The notes below the pieces were generated by a model. That model was not told the DNA's origin. It worked only from the letters and a program-made list of their open reading frames with translations, and made no database searches. Source: Vanilla planifolia (Eukaryota; Streptophyta; Magnoliopsida; Asparagales; Orchidaceae). From it: a stretch of DNA of 64,000 nucleotides. This document shows, piece after piece, positions 49,776 through 62,906 of the stretch (position 1 is its first letter; each line of letters opens with the position of its first letter). The translations under genes were made by a program, and so were the position numbers. The stretch covers positions 24,904,851 to 24,968,850 of the forward strand of contig CM043875.1 of assembly GCA_023846275.1 (NCBI GenBank), in the 5' to 3' direction.

Positions 49776-49847
49776 AGATCCTTCTTGTGGTTTCTTGTAT
49801 GGCTTTACCACTTTTGATATAATTTTATATCAACTTTCAAAAAAAAT

Positions 49848-49859
49848 AAGTACCAAATG
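49848..49859. repeat. Target-site duplication, 3' copy, of the LINE insertion
   Basis: AAGTACCAAATG directly follows the A-rich tail; partner at 48050-48061. Confidence 0.8.
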
Positions 49860-51090
49860 TTAGTTTTAGATTTCCTATTTATATCTTAATGCATGATCTC
49901 TTGCTAGAATACTTTGTCATTTTCAACAAAACATATAATACTTTAAATATAATATATTACATACAAACTTAAGTAACTAGTTCCAACATTAAGGCATAAT
50001 GTCTTCCTTTTTATGTACCTTAAAACAATGTACTAAAGATATTGTATGTTGTGTTGGAAATATAAGAGCATTAATGTTCACAAGAAGATGGATAAATTAT
50101 GTAAATGAAAACTTAATTTAATTTGAAATATAAGATTAATCAATAGAATGTTTTAGCTTTCACAAACCAAATTTACTAAAATAAAATCAAAATCATATTT
50201 TTTAAAAAAACAAAACAAGTTACTTTAATAACTTCAAAACAATTATAAGAAGTTTCTAAAATAACAAATAAATCACTTGAAAATTCTATAACAATTTAAG
50301 AATTTTGCTTTAATATGATTACAAATGTAATTGCAAATTTTTTATAGAAATAATTGATTAATTTTTTAAAATATTTGTGTGAGAATGCAAGAATAATCAA
50401 AGACATTTTTTTTTCCAACAAATTAGTTTTAAGAAAAACTTATTTTGGAAAAATCCTTCTATGAAGAAGAAAGTGAAGTAAAGTATTTAAAGTAAAATAA
50501 CAAGATTAGTGACTTGTTATTTTAGATGCTCTTGGTAATGTATTACAAAATATTAATTAGTTTTCAAAAAACTCTTTGCAACATTAATATTTATTCTTAA
50601 GAGATAAAACAAATTGACTAAAATAAATAAAAATGACAGAAAATATTTTAAGTGATTTGAAAATCGCTTTGCCTATATTCACCCTTAGTTGACCCAACCT
50701 GACTTTCATTAACAAAACTACTCTCTATCATCATAATATGTAGAGATAAACCTCTATAAAATCACTTTTTTTATTATAATAAGTAAGAGTACACTTTTAC
50801 AAAGTTAGTTTCTTTTGTTATAATAGGCAATGGTTCACCTTTACAAGAATTAAGTATATCATATTACAAGATTAAAGCTTAATTTATATAATAAAGCTTA
50901 ACAATATTTAAAAAATGATTAGTAATGAGCATCAACCTATTCTTGATCAAAACCAATCCAATTTATATTATCTAACATCTTAAAGCTTGTAAAGGCAAAT
51001 GAAAAGATATTCAACACTTTAAATAGTTAGTTCAATAATTTATATATTAATCCTTCAAGATAAAGTATTGGTTAATTATTAAATGAGTGA
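49860..51090. other. AT-rich intergenic sequence
   Basis: No gene or clear repeat recognised. Confidence 0.4.
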
Positions 51091-52350
51091 GATAAAGTGT
51101 TAACAATATGTGTTAATCAAAATAAAATATAAATTGATCTTAAAATGATATTGTAAGTGAATTTTAGTGCTCTTGTTGTAAGATGAGAATATTATTAAGC
51201 AAATAGATCGGTTAATAGTATTCAACTTTATTTATATGAGAAAGTGCATTAGGAGCAATAAGTATATGACTTAAATCACATTCTTAAAAAGCTTTAACTA
51301 GTTATTACATTATAAGGATTCAAATGGTACTAATACATCAAGGATATGACATCATAGATAAGGTTTATAGTATCATCTCAATGATGTGACTATTCAATCT
51401 ATTTATTTCTACTAGCATAAATGTGTTGGACTTATATGATGATGACATTATATATTATGAATAAAATAAAGTCTCTTATAACTAAATTTTAAATATGTCA
51501 CTAATAAATGACGAAATTTTTAAATCAAACTCTCAAATAAGTATGAATCGTAATAATACTATAGAAGTATTGTATAATATGACAGAAATCAGTCCAAAAT
51601 TGAAGTCTTGAACCATGCCGCATTTGTTTGATTTGTTGTATTGGTTTGAAGGTAGATCACTACTGTTTGCTAATATTTTCACAAGAGGTCAAAGTCTTGA
51701 GAAATTATCATATGTTGTGAGATAAAGTGTTAACAATATGTGTTAATCAAAAATAAAATATAAATTGATCTTAAAATGATATTGTAAGTGAATTTTAGTG
51801 CTCTTGTTGTAAGATGAGAATATTATTAAGCAAATAGATCGGTTAATAGTATTCACCTTTATTTATATGAGAAAGTGCATTAGGAGCAATAAGTATATGA
51901 CTAAAATCACATTCTTAAAAAGCTCTAACTAGTTATTACATTATAAGGATTCAAATGATACTAATACATCAAGGATATGACATCATGGCGATAAGGTTAT
52001 AGTATCATCTCAATGATGTGACTATTCAATCTCTTTATTTCTACTAGCATAAATGTGTTGGACTTATATGATGATGACATTATATATTATGAATAAAATA
52101 AAGTCTCTTATAACTAAATTTTAAATGTCTCTAATAAATGGCTAAATTTTTAAATCAAACTCTCAAATAAGTATGAATCGTAATAATACTATAGAAGTAT
52201 TGTATAGTATGACAGAAATCAGTCCAAAATTGAAGTATTGAACCAGGTCGCATTTGTTTGATTTGTCGTATTGGTTTGAAGGTAGATCACTACTGTTTGC
52301 TAATATTTTCACAAGAGGTCAAAGTCTTGAGAAATTATCATATGTTGTGA
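51091..52350. repeat. Tandem duplication of 630 bp, two nearly identical copies
   Basis: Copy 1 (51091-51720) and copy 2 (51721-52350) both begin gataaagtgttaacaatatg and end gaaattatcatatgttgtga. About a dozen and a half differences, including small indels, are visible by eye, so identity is roughly 97%. GTGA precedes copy 1 (51087-51090) and ends both copies. The 96-codon frame at 52254-52544 crosses the end of copy 2 and is not supported as a gene. Confidence 0.97.
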
Positions 52351-54409
52351 TCGTAAAATATGAATGCTTTATTGTGCAAATTTTACTTAGATCAACCTTT
52401 CTAAATAATGAATTGGACTTATATGATATACACTATTGTATTTTTATAATAATTACAAAAGTGTGCAAAACTTCATGTATTAATTTGATTTCAAATCATT
52501 ATTACATGTTTACAAAAGTTTTTTTTAACATTTTAATATACTAATATGATATTACTATCATTATAATATGATAAGAAAGAATTTGAAAAATATATAAACT
52601 AATATTTTAATATTAGTTATACTAGTCTGATACATAAGTCATCCTAATATTTCGACAAAAATTCTTAACAATTAAATATACTAACATGATATTACTTTTG
52701 ATATATTATAATAATAAAGAATCGGAAAAATATATAAGTTAATTGTTTTAACATTGATAGTACTAATCTGATATATAGTTTGTCATAATATTTGGTGAAA
52801 AACAATGACCAATAGTCAAAATACTTGTACAATAAATTTATCATACATGTACGACACTAAAGTGTGATAATTTAAGCGCACACAAATATGATATATGAAC
52901 TTCATACTATATGAAAATAAAAGTATAAAACAAATTGAGATGTATTATTACAATAAACGATTATATTAATATGAACTATAAGCACAGAAAATAACTTATA
53001 TTAAATTTTCATAAGAAAATATAGTTATGAAACAAACATATTGCATGGCATGTAATGTTTGTAGATTAGCATATGTATCATATGAAGCATATCATAATAA
53101 GAAATAAACAATATACTTATATGAAAAAGACTTCTTACTCATACGATTTCAACGAAATCTCTACTCTCAGAGATCGAATAATACACATACGAAATCAATA
53201 CCTTATACTACCCAATGCATTCTATTAACAGTTTGTTGAGTCGACTTTCACGGTTGTAAGCTGATGACATCGTACTTTATGATGCCATGATAACTTCATA
53301 TTATAGTTGAGATTTTAAGCCAAAATGTAAATCATCTTGTATGATATTGGACATTGTATTATATGATTATTAAGTAGAAAATAGCAAGGATTAATTAAAT
53401 GTGTTTTAAGTAATTTTTAGCTAAATTTTTTTAACTAAAGGCTTGAGTTGAACTTAAAGCAACTTGTCAAAAAATTAACAAGGTCTTAATGTAATTTTAA
53501 TAAACTTAATAACTTAAGATGAGATTTAATAAAAGAATAAATGGAAAATATTCAATCAATCTTATTTGTATCAAGTCAATATCAAGTGATAGGTTTAACA
53601 ATCTTAACAACAAATAATATGCAAATGATGAGTTCTAGATGTCAATCACTCCATTAAGAGATAGGATAATGCTTCCATTATTTTCAAGTTGAATTGATCT
53701 TAAGTAAAGCCATTAATACTTCTTTAGATGCCTTTGCATATAGATTATTTCATGAAATATTTGATCAAACTCTTCAAATGATTAACACTTGTTTGATTTT
53801 TAGATACATGATTTGAAAACACTTAAGAAAGAATATTAGTAAAATTAGCATGATTATCTTGTTGTCATCGAATAAGTGATACAATAACTAAAGGTACAAC
53901 ATGTATGTAATGTACAATATGCATAGTTCAATTTTGATTAATTTTCGTTATCATTTCTAACTTAAATTTCATTATTTGTTAATAACATTATTGTGAAATT
54001 ACTTATTTTATTCATTAAATCAATTAAATGCAACTCAAAAATAATATCTACTTGCCCTTAATGAATTAGTATTTAAACTTTTATTCTCTTAAATGAAATA
54101 CTCATGTGTAGTGATGTACAATCTTTTGAATTAATTAGTAGCCTATTTTTTAATATTTATATATGCCTTATGTATTGTAAACTTTTGAAATGTCTATTGG
54201 ACTTATGGATCCTTATAGTGAATAATCTTTTTATTCTTACCTTTAAATGGTTTTGACTTGTAGCCATAAAGGTTTCATCCATCCACTCCATAAAAAGTGA
54301 TTTCTTTGTCTATCTTTAAGATAACTTGTAATGCATTAAGTACATATATTAGAACATAACTTAAATGCCTAAATGATTTGTTATTATCAAAATTCGTTAT
54401 TGTCCACAA
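52351..54409. other. AT-rich intergenic sequence
   Basis: No gene supported. Two phrases recur at 52530-52640 and 52670-52790 ('atactaa.atgatattac', 'gaaaaatatataa', 'ctgatacata'), hinting at an old tandem duplication of about 140 bp. Confidence 0.4.
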
Positions 54410-55910
54410 TTCCAACTTACTAAGATGCCATCTCAATCTAAAAGATGACACATCATTCATGATATGCAAAGATGAACCTTAAGAGATGGTTAGATACCTC
54501 AATTATCTCTATGGGTCATTGGTTCATGTTGCAAAAAAAATCCCATCATGGAAGGTGGAGTTGTAATATATTAATTTAGAAGTTTGGAATTAGTTGATTA
54601 TTGATATTTATTGTAGTAAGAAAGTTAACTAAACTCAAACTAATTATTTGCCATGTCTCAAATATATTTTCTACCATACAACAAAACAAAGCTAATATGT
54701 TCTTTCTATAGGACAAGTTATGTGCATGTAGTTTTCATTAATTAGTTAAACCCTAGTTGAACTTTTAAGTTCATCTTACTGAAAATTTACAAAGTGGCGT
54801 AATAATTTAATTCATCTTATTTCTAATACTCTAAAGAAATTACAAGAAATGGAGGCTATTTGAAACCTATAATCTTAGTGAACCTATAATGGTCAAAAAG
54901 AAAACACAAACATGCTCTTGTGTACATGCTTGTAATGATACTACCATTTAAAATTTAAGTTTTTTCATGCTCATGCATATAAAAAGCTATTTTAGCTAAT
55001 TTTTAATAAGAATAAATTGTGGGTAAGTTTTAAATTGATTTGTCTAAAATAGGTTACCTTTTTTAAAAACCAAGTAGATAAGATCTCAAGCCTAGTAAAA
55101 GCAGTGATAAAACCAAATTATCAACTATGCAATTCCATTATTGCATAATATCATCTAGAGGCCAACCTTTACAAACATATACAAGGTCATCCTAATGAAT
55201 ATTTACAAAAGTTTTTTTTAAAATATTATGTTTTTCTTTTGAATATTGAGATAGTAAATGAAATATGTGCATATTTATTAGGTATGAAGACTTTTAAATG
55301 TCAATCTTTTCATACTAATGTTCATAAAGAGCTTCTCTAGTTAGCTTGGAATAAAAATACTTAACAAACATTTACTCACCCCCTTATCCTCGAAAGCAAT
55401 TGTAGATGAGTCCTTTAAGAAATTAAGATCAAGATACAACTTAATGCAACAATTTATCTATAACACAAATGCAAAAACTATACACTTCATATTTCCAATT
55501 GTAATGATTTCTTTTTAGGACCTCCAAAGATTTATAGTTTTGTTAGTAACCATGAGCATATAATTATTGAAGAAAAAAGTAGATGACTAGAAAAATCAAT
55601 ATAAAGTTTTAATCATGATTGTAAACTAAGTCACATAATATAGAGCAATTTTGTATTTTGTGGTGCCACATTTACACTCTTAATAAGGAATAGGAAGGCA
55701 AACATAAACTAGGTTAGAAGACAACAAATATAGACTAGAACTTAAACTATTGATTTTGTTAGGTGACATAATCATCAATACATAAAAGTTATGTTTCCAT
55801 AAATATTAATAACATTATCATGCCATTAATTCATTTATTTAAATTTTTTTTCATTTGTTCTTATGTTTAGTTTTTGTAAAATGATCAAGTATTATAAAAG
55901 ATATATAAAT
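54410..55910 (-). repeat. Degenerate duplicate of part of the kinase gene (introns plus one exon)
   Basis: Collinear with about 58345-59910 of the kinase locus. Matches include 54440-54600 to 58365-58520 ('catgatatgcaa', 'ttggttca'), 55230-55530 to 59260-59550, and 55740-55890 to 59760-59890 ('tttccataaatat', 'attcattta'). The copy is more AT-rich and carries indels. The final kinase exon (58075-58284) has no recognisable counterpart. Confidence 0.75.
55388..55521 (-). pseudogene. Decayed kinase exon in the duplicated segment
   Basis: Corresponds to the kinase exon 59411-59545. The minus-strand translation begins VLKRNHYNWKYEVYSFCICV against [20 protein letters not shown] in the intact gene. 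A stop then follows at the CCDMPYP position and the rest is scrambled. At 134 nt it is one base short of the intact exon, and the Trp of CVWEIY is lost. The acceptor AG is retained, while the donor region has become C-rich. Confidence 0.8.
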
Positions 55911-57744
55911 TCTCAAATGTATGATTTTTTGAAACTCTAACACTCAATAATTAAATTATTATTTTGTAAAATACAACAGTTGACATTTCCTTGACATTGA
56001 CATCATTTGTTGAATTTTTATTAAATGTTTCCTCATTTTTACTACGACAATCATCTTTCAATATAGACTTTTCATTAAAATTATTAATAATCTTCACAAT
56101 AAATTATTTTATATCTTAATGATTAAAATCCCCTTCAATTACACATCTTAAGTTAGTTTGGTTAAATTGCAAGAAATTAAATATAAGATAAAAATTATCA
56201 AGAGTTTTCTTGTCAACATTAATGCTTTCCTATATTAACAAAGCATAGCTTGAAAATTGCTATCATATGATGGTAGTACTAAAATTATTGAACTACCATT
56301 ATCTATTGTTATGCATTATATAAATTATGTATCAAATTTTAAAATATATTATTTTGATGTGAGCAAAACTACTAAAATATTTAAGTAAATGTGTGTTTCA
56401 TATTTAATAACATATTTATCACATCTTCATAGTTTTACAACAATTAGTGAATGGTGGTGATGTAGAATAACATGGTCCCATCAAAGGAGACATTGATATA
56501 ATTTTGGACATTATGTATAGATCCTTTCTTTAATTCATTTTTATATCAATCATTAGACTTGAGTAGATTTTGAAATATTTATGTTTTTTGTGTAAAGGAA
56601 TGCCAAATTTTTTTCTCTTGCCTTTAATGCTAGTTGGGAATACCAACCATCTAGTTTTAAAAAAATCATAGTGGCCTAAGTATAATTGGTAGATTTATTT
56701 TAGACTTCTAATTTTTTGTTGGTTTTGAGAATCTAATGATAGGCAAATCAACCAAAAGAGCAAGAATTTCTAAATATTAGTCAATTTAGAAGATTAAGTT
56801 GATTGCTTGATTACAATTCAAATTCAACCAATCACCTTACATTCAAATACAAGGACAAACAAATAGCAAAACATGTTTATGGGTACATCGACCAAAATCA
56901 TGGAAAATATGAGGGAACATGATTTTCCTAGGTCATGGGTTATAAATAACTCAAAAATTCAAAGAAATAGTTGTCGATCCTAGATTATCTAAATATAATA
57001 TTGAGAGTTGATTTAGAATTGAGAAAGAAGCAATTGTTACATAGGTGGAAATGAAACCTAGATCAAGGAGCCTCTAGGGTTGATGTGATTCATCTTTTGA
57101 ATGTTTATGTAGGTTAGTTGCATTCAAAGCTCATTATTTTCAAAATTTTTAGTTTTTTTTTCTTACTTTTCTTATAGATATCCAAGTTGCTGTTCTTAAT
57201 ACTTGTCAAATTGAATCTTTTGTTATTATAACAGCAAATATATTTCCTCTAAACTATTGTTTTCTTGAACTATTGTTTCCTAGATTCAAATTGTACATCA
57301 CATGTGAGAATATGCTAACAAAAACATATTTATTATTAAATATTAAGCTAATTAATAAAAACTAAGTTTGAATATTATCATTGTTAAATGTTATTAAAAT
57401 ATTGTATTTTATAAATATGTTACTAATAAATATTTAATAAAATAATTGATATGATAAAATGACTAAATAATTTTTGAACTTTTATAAATTAAGGAGGTGA
57501 ATCTTTTGAATTACTATCTTATATGAACAAATTTATTTTTTTATTTTCAACTATTTTATTTCTTGGAGTAAAAAACAATACTTCTAAACAAGTTAGACAA
57601 ATACTAGATTATACTTTGAAACACTTCTATAAAAAGTTGGGTTTACAAATGATATATAAAAGAGAGCTAAAAGTTATTTTTCTTACTAATGATAACTGCA
57701 ACTATTTTTATGGTAAATAGATAAATGCAGTGAGGAATCACTCT
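55911..57744. other. AT-rich intergenic sequence
   Basis: No gene supported. The 65-codon frame at 57523-57720 is composition-driven and has no familiar motif. Confidence 0.4.
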
Positions 57745-57805
57745 AAATATCATTCTAGTAACCATTTTTTAAATAATTTAAAAAATGGTTACTAGAATGA
57801 TATTT
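57745..57805. repeat. Perfect inverted repeat, 30-bp arms, 1-nt spacer
   Basis: Left arm 57745-57774 and right arm 57776-57805 are exact reverse complements, for example 'cattctagtaacc' against 'ggttactagaatg'. The pairing stops sharply at both outer ends. Confidence 0.98.
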
Positions 57806-58002
57806 AATTCCATGCTAAACTGTTTGATTTGTAGCACTAATTTCAAATTCAAATATTCCAAACAAATAAATATAAAAAATGAGATGCCCACCAAACTCAT
57901 AAAGATTATGATTACAAAAATTTTCAAGAACAAATGAAAAATTGGTTTATTGGTTTAACTCATATAAAATTACAACTACTATGCTCCTATGACATTTCAA
58001 GT

Positions 58003-58004
<2 letters not shown>

Positions 58005-58037
<33 letters not shown>
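58005..58037. repeat. (AAT)n microsatellite, about 11 units
   Basis: Uninterrupted taa/aat trinucleotides just downstream of the kinase stop codon (the gene is on the other strand). Possibly within its 3' UTR or just beyond. Confidence 0.95.
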
Positions 58038-58041
<4 letters not shown>

Positions 58042-58074
58042 AATCAAACAATAGAAAATTTTGACTATTGTACA

Positions 58075-61000
58075 TCAAGGACCATGATTCTTTCGAAACC
58101 AAGAAAGGCATCCTTGGCGATGGTCAGGAGGGATCATTCCTCCGCCCTTGGATGTGTCGATGGCTTCCAACATGGTGACCACCTCGTCCATCTCTGGCCT
58201 CTTGTTGGGGTTAGCATCCCAACATTGCTTCATCACTGTCATGAGGGAGCTTGGGCAACACCTTGGTATATCGGGCCTAAGGTTCTGCAATAATTGAAGG
58301 ATAATAATCACAAGAGTCATGAAAGCAATGTGAAACAAACCAATATGATGGCATCATAATCTAATGGATCACCCATCATGCATGACATGCAACGACAACC
58401 ATGAGCCATGGTTAGACAATGGCCGCCACAAATTATTGGTTCAAGTCATGGTAAATGTTTCATCATGAAAGGTGTTGCCTAAGCTAACTAATTATTGTTG
58501 ATATACTGATTTAGCACTTTTGAATTCGTTTATCATCGATGTTTATGGTGGTAGGAAAGCTAACTTAGCTCGAGCTAACTCTTGTTTGTGTCCCATATCC
58601 ATTTTCTAGCATGCAACAAAATAGAGCTATTGTGTTCTTGTTTTCAAGGTATGTTATGTGCATATGGTTTTTGTTAACTGGCCTCTAAACTGCAGAGAGT
58701 AAGCTTAGCCTATTCACACAAAAGAGAACCATGTTAATGTAACCGATTCAAGAATTTAATTTAAAAAAAAAAACAACTCCTTAATAAATTTATAAAAGTT
58801 CAACTTTATGAAAATTTACAAAAGGGCATCATAATTTTAAATTTTTTTCTTTCCAAAATTGTGAGGAAATAACAAAAAAGGCCATCTCAAGCCTACAATG
58901 GTTAAAGAGAACTCAACATGCTCTTATATGCTTATTTGTATGGTATGGTAGCACTTCAAATTTAAGTCTTTCGTAGTCATGCATATGAAGAGATAATTTA
59001 ACTAATTTATAATAGACAAAATGATAAGTTTTAGATAAGTTTGCAGTGTTTGATTTAACTCTTAAGTAGATCTCTCTAGTTTCAACACTTGGCCAATAAG
59101 TCCTCTCAAGCGACAGAAAAACTACAATCATAATCAAATTATCAGCTATGCAAGTCCACCCTAATATAATTTCATTTGAAGGCCACCCCTCATAAACATA
59201 TACATGAACATCCTAATGCAAGTTTACAGAAGTTTTTCAAAATGTCATTTTTTTTTTCTTGTGAATGCTAGACTATTTGAGGCAATAAAAGGAATATGCA
59301 CTTGCTAATAGGGTATGAACATATAACACTCAAGTCTTTTCATACTAATGAACATAAAGGGCTTTTTCAATTAGTTTGAAATAACAAAAAACCTGCAAAT
59401 ATTTACTCACCTGTCGAACAACTGCAGATGTGATCTCTGAGAAAGTGAGATTAGGATATGGCATATCACAACAATATATCTCCCACACACAGATGCCAAA
59501 ACTGTACACATCACATTTTCTATTGTAAGGATTTCCATTTAGGACCTGCACAAATTTATTAGCTTTGTTAAACAACAATTAGCATAGAACCATTGCAGGT
59601 AAAAAGTAGATGGATGACAAAGTATTAAGCATGACTGCAATGCAAGAGAATATGGCACAATTTGTATGTAGCAATGCCACATTTACATTCTTAATAGGAG
59701 GCATGCAAAATCTAGGGCATGAGGAGGTAGACATAAACCAGCATTGAAACCACTCGTTTCATTTGAAAAAGAAGTCATTAAGCCACAGAAGTCATACTTC
59801 CATAAATATAAGTAACATTACCATACTACTGATTCATTTATTGCAATAATGTTTTCTTTTGTCCTTAAGTTTAGTTGTGTAATATGAAAGAATGACAATG
59901 ACAGAAAAGAGGAAACATTAATTAACTAAAATTTGTATTTTTTTTTGTTTGGTTGAGTTGGAAAATCTTAACTTGATTTTGTTGTATGGTTAGTTTTGAT
60001 TTCTTTGCTTCACATTAATGGAACCTTGGTTCCTTAAAAGACTTCATTCAAATTTTGCCCACAGGGAATGTTAAAAAATGCATCAGTCAATTTTCCTAAG
60101 AACGAATTTCTTTGTGATTTCATTCAAATCCAAAAATAATAGTGAAATTGCGATAGGAAATGAATTTTATTTCCTTTGTTTTCACTCAATCAAAGTAAAA
60201 ACTTCAAACAATAAACAATTTGGAATAGAAAAACAAGACACATTAAAGTGAAGAACAAGTTGAAGTGTACAAGGACATTGAGGTCATGTTTGATATGAGT
60301 GAAGAAGGAAAAATGAAAAGGACGGTAAACCAAAAGAAATGGAATAAAATTTTACATACCTAGTTTGCTTGGTTGCCATAAAGGACAAATAATTCGATTT
60401 TATTTTAACATATAAATTTTATTTAAGAGCTTTATAATAGTGCTATACTCATATAGCTTGGATAAACAATTTTGTCAAATACATGATCAGATTTGTTGAA
60501 TAAAAATTTATAAGCAAATCAGTTTCACAAAAAAAGTAAAGTTTCTTATGAACTGTTTCAGCCAAATGCCTAGAATGAATAGGTGAAAACAAAAACCAAT
60601 TTTATTTGCCTTAAATTCCATTTAAACCAAATATGAAGTAAGAAGAAAAAACAAAGAAAACAAAGCTGATGAGATAAACACAAAAAATAAGTATCAAGAA
60701 AACGCGGCCCAACCTCAGGTGCCATGTAGCCGAGGGTTCCTGTTTCCCCAGTCATATCATAGGGGTTTTGAGCTTCAACGCGAGCAACACCAAAATCAGC
60801 AATTTTTAATGTTCTTGTCTTATCAAGGAGCATATTTTCTGTCTTTACGTCTCTATGTACAATCTTCTTTGAGTGAAGATAACTCAGTCTGGAGACGCAG
60901 AAAGTTAACGCTAAAACAATGAAGAGAAATACTTAACATTTCATTACTGATTCCAATAAGATATGTGAGTTATTAATTACCCTCTTGCAAGATCAAGAGC

Positions 61001-61177
61001 TAGTTGGACAACAACTTTGAAGGCAAGCTTTCTTCTGTGATTTCTAATGAGATAATTTTTTAATGTGCCACCAGGAAGGTACTCAACAACGACACAGCAA
61101 AAGTTAGTTGGCATTTGAATTTGACCATCTTCGGTTTGTATATTTAGGTCTGTCGCCCCAAATGTAGCACCTATAAA
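58075..61177 (-). CDS. Raf-like (MAPKKK group C) protein kinase, 3' four exons, partial
   Basis: Exons in coding order: 61177-60981, 60888-60714, 59545-59411, 58284-58075. All have AG/GT borders and the phases join exactly, giving 238 residues plus TGA. The first exon reads [14 protein letters not shown], then [13 protein letters not shown]. The second holds the catalytic loop [11 protein letters not shown] and the activation segment GTLGYMAPE. The third is [20 protein letters not shown]. The last ends [12 protein letters not shown]...[14 protein letters not shown]...GCL. This C-terminus is typical of the Arabidopsis ATMRK1/CBC clade of cytosolic Ser/Thr kinases, as I recall it. The Gly-rich loop and ATP-binding Lys (roughly the first 170 residues) are not in the window, so the preceding intron is at least 2.8 kb or the gene is truncated. 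No lesion is seen in the exons present. Confidence 0.92.
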
Positions 61178-62559
61178 CTGTTTATAGACAAGTTGAATAC
61201 TGAACCTCACAGTTAATAGCATGTGCAAGAATTCACTGGATGAAAAAGAACGCATACACCATAAACCAACAAAACACTAATACTGTATCCATGCAATGAA
61301 ATATCTTAAATAGAAAACAACTCAATATAAAACAATTAAAACTTACTGCAAGAATAAAACCAATGCCACAGTGCATCTTACAATTGATTTAGCATTAATT
61401 TGGCTATAATTAAGAGCACTTTTTTGCAATTCAAATTGAACTTTTGAGAACATGTTTTAAAAAGCGTTTTTCAAGAAGATATTCAACATGAGAGAAAAAA
61501 AAAAGTTCTGCAAATCGTTTGGTGAACTTTTGATGTTTTTAACTTTGAAACTAAAAAAACAGATTTGAAAATCTTATATTAAAGAAAACTTCTGCAAAAA
61601 GGAATGTTTCATGGAACTGCCGCACTACAGGGCTTGCAAAAGAGAAACCGAAGTTCTAAACTTTCTGTACCCACTTTTGAGAGGCAAAGCAATGCAAGCA
61701 TGAACCTGTGTTGCATAACATAGCTTCTTGCAACAATCCAAGTCTCCACAAAAGAGCAATCAAATGTTTTGAGATGGATTCATGTGATTGTTGCTACAAT
61801 CTTCTTCATAAGTCTTTTTTATTTCCAGATAAATTATTTTGCATGCTTTATATGATAATAAAGAAAATTTTCCAACAAGAAAAAAATGCACATTTTCTGT
61901 CTAAAAACCATGTTTTGCAAGAGATTGTTAGCAGATTAAAAGATGCAAGATTTCCATCCAAAGCTAAGCACAAAAAACCATACAAAAGGAGGTCGAAGTT
62001 AAACCAACCTTCTCATCTTTGTAACTCAAACAAGCTCTTGCATTTTATTGCTATAAAGGACAATAATCTTAAGAATTCTCAAAAACCCAACAGTGACTGC
62101 AAATGTTGGGGATAGCAATGGAAGAGCACAACAAAAGTTTGCAACTAGATCTATTTAGATTTAGCTATTCAACGTAAAAACATAAGAGTTTGAATTTAAT
62201 TCTAATTTAAAAATTTTCTCTAATTTACAAATTTTCGAAATATATTTGATTTTGATTTGATATGAAGAAAGTTAATTATCATTTAGTCCCTTTTTATTGA
62301 TTACAATACTAAAATAATCCTCCATTATAAAGGCCGTGTATTTAAACATGCACAAGAACAAAAAGAGTTGATTCATTAATTATTATAGCTAAAACTTCTA
62401 CATAGTCAAAATGTCAAATGGTAATAGAGAACAATAGGCAATGAAGATTATTTTTGCAATTAGGTTAAAGAAATTTTAGTAAGGGGCATTGCATAATTTT
62501 ATGATTAATTATCAAGGTTTCAAAAGAAAATTTAATAGATTTATCATAGACAATGTGTA
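61178..62559 (-). other. Probable intron of the kinase gene
   Basis: The acceptor ...aaacag|TTTATAGG on the minus strand is at 61178. No kinase N-terminal exon is recognisable. The 135-codon plus-strand frame at 61708-62115 is Lys/Asn/Ser-rich with no familiar domain and is probably chance. Confidence 0.5.
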
Positions 62560-62906
62560 ATATTGCGACCTTCATGGTGAAATATTGTCCCATTCAATTA
62601 GATTTTGTCTTAATCTAAGAAGTCTCTTCACACTTAGGCATCCATTCCAAAACTATTCTAAAATAGTATACTTAATCATAGAGTTCTCATATGATCCAAG
62701 TATACGTTAACCCCCAGGAGGCACACCAATATTTTAGGGTTTATAACCTTATTCGTAAAACTCAAGATCTATACTTTTATAGTCGATGTGGAATTTATTC
62801 ATCCCTGAAACCCTAAAAGTTTTGTATATGAGTTGCACTTTCCTTAGTGTAATTCATTATATTTTCACACGTGCAAGTTCACTCCCCGCCCTCGTAGGAT
62901 GTTACA
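62560..62906 (-). mobile_element. LTR-like repeat fragment (minus-strand start TGTAACATCC)
   Basis: On the minus strand it opens TGTAACATCCTACGAGGGCG and contains a GC-rich start. Further in are 'ttaacccccaggagg' and 'cgatgtgga' phrases on the plus strand, of the kind seen in plant LTR or TRIM-like repeats. No primer-binding site or internal region is seen, so it is a fragment or solo LTR inside the probable kinase intron. The left edge is a guess. Confidence 0.4.

Larger units (their letters stand above)
48062..49847 (+). mobile_element. 5'-truncated LINE (non-LTR retrotransposon), 1.79 kb
   Basis: A GC-rich island in AT-rich DNA that encodes the C-terminal third of a plant L1-type ORF2. 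It starts just after the reverse transcriptase fingers/palm (LDDMERRVRRFLWCG, then GGLGLQDFRIWHH). It continues through the zinc-binding region (WKIKAMPWVLMFLWR, CAAEESLQHVFWDCP) and ends with an RNase H domain and a short A-run at 49839-49846. Flanking 12-bp repeats mark target-primed insertion. It is inactive: frame changes near 48505-48535 and in the C-rich run 49288-49300, and a TAG at 48976-48978. The good codon structure and the nearly intact target duplication suggest a fairly recent insertion. Confidence 0.9.

Noticed and set aside
57934-58293. 119-codon plus-strand frame across the (AAT)n repeat and last kinase exon
   Set aside because: It begins with poly-Asn from the microsatellite and continues antisense to the kinase C-terminus.
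61708-62115. 135-codon plus-strand frame
   Set aside because: Low-complexity Lys/Asn/Ser composition, no recognisable domain, and it sits in the probable kinase intron.
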